DNA from: Verrucomicrobiia bacterium
Lineage (GTDB): Bacteria > Verrucomicrobiota > Verrucomicrobiia > Verrucomicrobiales > Akkermansiaceae
Assembly: GCA_947460915.1 (NCBI GenBank)
Contig: CANHKJ010000180.1
Coordinates: 1-6,668 of the forward strand
DNA: 6,668 nucleotides
Direction: 5' to 3'
Shown here one piece after another: positions 5,729 to 6,668 of this stretch (the stretch's first letter is position 1; every line of letters starts with the position of its first letter). The notes under the pieces were generated by a model, which did not search any database, had not been told where the DNA came from, and worked only from the letters and a program-made list of their open reading frames with translations. Both the position numbers and the translations under genes were made by a program.

Positions 5729-5751
5729 ACTATTAGTTCCTTCTATCTCTT

Positions 5752-6513
5752 ATGCGCTCTGTGGCCTATATTTTTCCGATTTTTTGCTCGATTCTGTTCG
5801 CTGCCGAACCTGATCAAGCGAAGCCTGAGCCTACGCCTGAGAAGCCGGCTGCCGAGCAAGCGGAAGAAAAACCCTCTGACAAGGCGGCTCCCTCAGTGAA
5901 AAAGCTGGCCGATGGCACCATGCAAATTGGCGAGATCATTTTCGACCCCAAGACCCGACAAGTGCGCGTGCCCTGCACAGTGAACATGAATGAGGGATTG
6001 CTCGAATTCGCCGTAGTTCACGAGAACGGAAAAATTCATGAGTCGCTGCTCATCACCAAAGCTAGCGCAATGCACCTCAACATCGCTATGAAGCTGCTGC
6101 GTTACGTCGCATCGGAGGAACTCTATGCGATCGAAAAAGAACGCGGTGTTCTGTCTGATCAATTTCCCGAAGTAGAGGAAAAAGTCCGCAAGGCCGCACG
6201 CGTGAATTTATCCATCGAGTGGCAGCATGAGGGCAAAGCCAAAAAGGTGCCGATCTCTGATTGGATCATGCACACGCGCACGACTAAGCCGATGTCGGCA
6301 GATCCTTGGGTCTATGGCGGCTCCATGATGTATGAAGGTCAATTTGTGGCCGAACAAAATGGCGATATCGCCGCGATTTTTGTTAGCCGCGGTTCCCTAT
6401 TTCTCTATCCCGGAAAAGATAATACCAATGATGAGATGTGGCTGGCTAACACCAAGCGCATTCCTCCTCAAGGCACCTCGGTATTTTTCTTGATTGAACC
6501 CACAAAACTCTAA
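5752..6513 (+). CDS. Exported YdjY-domain protein (253 aa)
   Basis: The N-terminus (MRSVAYIFPIFCSILFAAEP) looks like a short signal peptide, probably cut near residue 18. The cysteine at 12 does not sit in a lipobox, so a lipoprotein is unlikely. A low-complexity linker rich in Pro, Glu, Lys and Ala follows (about 19-48). The rest has the pattern I associate with YdjY: a beta-rich start (MQIGEIIFDPKTRQVRVPC), LLEFAVVHENGKIHESLL (83-100), a helix MHLNIAMKLLRYV, a strand with a tryptophan (VNLSIEWQHEGKAKKVPISD), and WVYGGSMMYEGQFVAEQNGD (186-205) followed by a hydrophobic strand. The role of YdjY domains is not established to my knowledge. The protein probably works in the periplasm or at the surface. 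The ATG has no Shine-Dalgarno. The next gene starts 27 bp after the stop, suggesting one operon with both neighbours. Confidence 0.88.
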   Translation: MRSVAYIFPIFCSILFAAEPDQAKPEPTPEKPAAEQAEEKPSDKAAPSVKKLADGTMQIGEIIFDPKTRQVRVPCTVNMNEGLLEFAVVHENGKIHESLLITKASAMHLNIAMKLLRYVASEELYAIEKERGVLSDQFPEVEEKVRKAARVNLSIEWQHEGKAKKVPISDWIMHTRTTKPMSADPWVYGGSMMYEGQFVAEQNGDIAAIFVSRGSLFLYPGKDNTNDEMWLANTKRIPPQGTSVFFLIEPTKL

Positions 6514-6540
6514 CTCCATTTCAAACCAAATCCAACTACT

Positions 6541-6668
6541 ATGAAAGCAGTAATTTGTCTGATCGCATCCGCCACTGTCGCACTGGCGGATGTTTCGCCC
6601 TACGTCTCCTTGCAAGAGGAAATGAAGCAAGCCATCGCCCGTGGCAATGCATGGCTGGCCTCGCAACA
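6541..6668 (+). CDS. N-terminus of an exported protein resembling prenyltransferase/squalene-oxidase-repeat proteins (truncated by the window edge)
   Basis: Forty-two residues are visible and the frame is open to the last base. Residues 1-16 (MKAVICLIASATVALA) form a signal peptide with a likely cut after ALA. The mature start includes LQEEMKQAIARGNAWLASQ; the A-I-x-R-G-x-x-W-L-x-x-Q pattern is how the first repeat of squalene-cyclase-like (alpha/alpha toroid) proteins commonly begins, usually continuing with Q-x-x-D-G-S-W, which would lie outside the window. If so, an exported copy is more likely a periplasmic or surface toroid protein than a hopanoid-making enzyme. The gene follows the YdjY gene by 27 bp without a promoter or Shine-Dalgarno and is probably in the same operon. 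The reading frame is likely real; the family call rests on a few residues. Confidence 0.7.
   Translation, partial: MKAVICLIASATVALADVSPYVSLQEEMKQAIARGNAWLASQ

Noticed and set aside
5752..5811. Lipoprotein signal at Cys12 of the YdjY protein
   Set aside because: The residues before the cysteine (PIF) do not fit a lipobox, which needs a small residue at -1; a standard signal peptide fits better.
1..6668. CRISPR array, tRNA, rRNA, insertion sequence or prophage remnants
   Set aside because: No regularly spaced direct repeats, cloverleaf-like segments, transposase motifs or element-end repeats were seen; nearly all sequence is explained by genes and short intergenic regions of up to about 140 bp.

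Overview
The window is ordinary, densely packed bacterial chromosome. The gene content points to the Verrucomicrobiota or a close relative in the PVC superphylum, but this is an inference from features and not from a database match. The pointers are a YdjY-domain protein next to the start of an exported prenyltransferase/squalene-oxidase-repeat-like protein, a large exported coiled-coil/TPR protein, no purine-rich Shine-Dalgarno sequence in front of any of the eight visible starts, and several starts lying directly behind TTG...N16-17...TA-type promoter boxes. No phage, transposon, CRISPR, tRNA or rRNA signature was seen.

Layout. (1) 1-87: the C-terminal tail of an unidentified plus-strand gene, meeting tail to tail a minus-strand gene (94-744) for a membrane-anchored DUF4230-like protein. 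(2) 745-852: a 108-bp divergent intergenic region. (3) 853-1353: a 166-aa helical protein of unknown function, ending at a strong symmetric hairpin terminator (1385-1416) shared with the convergent gene. (4) 1428-3575, minus strand: a 715-aa exported protein with a signal peptide, a long coiled coil and about five C-terminal TPRs. (5) 3576-3709: a 134-bp divergent intergenic region. (6) 3710-4138: hisI (phosphoribosyl-AMP cyclohydrolase). (7) 4274-4621: rplS (ribosomal protein L19) with its own promoter, a roughly 60-nt leader and a strong intrinsic terminator (4652-4683). (8) 4738 to the window end: three co-directional genes for exported or membrane-anchored proteins. These are a 318-aa signal-anchored protein, a 253-aa YdjY-domain protein, and the N-terminus of a secreted protein resembling the start of terpenoid-cyclase-fold repeat proteins.

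How they relate. hisI (histidine biosynthesis) and rplS (translation) are housekeeping genes that appear to be separately transcribed. The 4738-6668 cluster looks like an envelope-directed unit: all three products start with an export or anchor signal, the gaps are 57 and 27 nt, and no terminator is visible between them. It is the best candidate here for an uncharacterised system, though its function cannot be read from this window. The other exported proteins (DUF4230-like and TPR/coiled-coil) are transcribed from the opposite strand under separate putative promoters.
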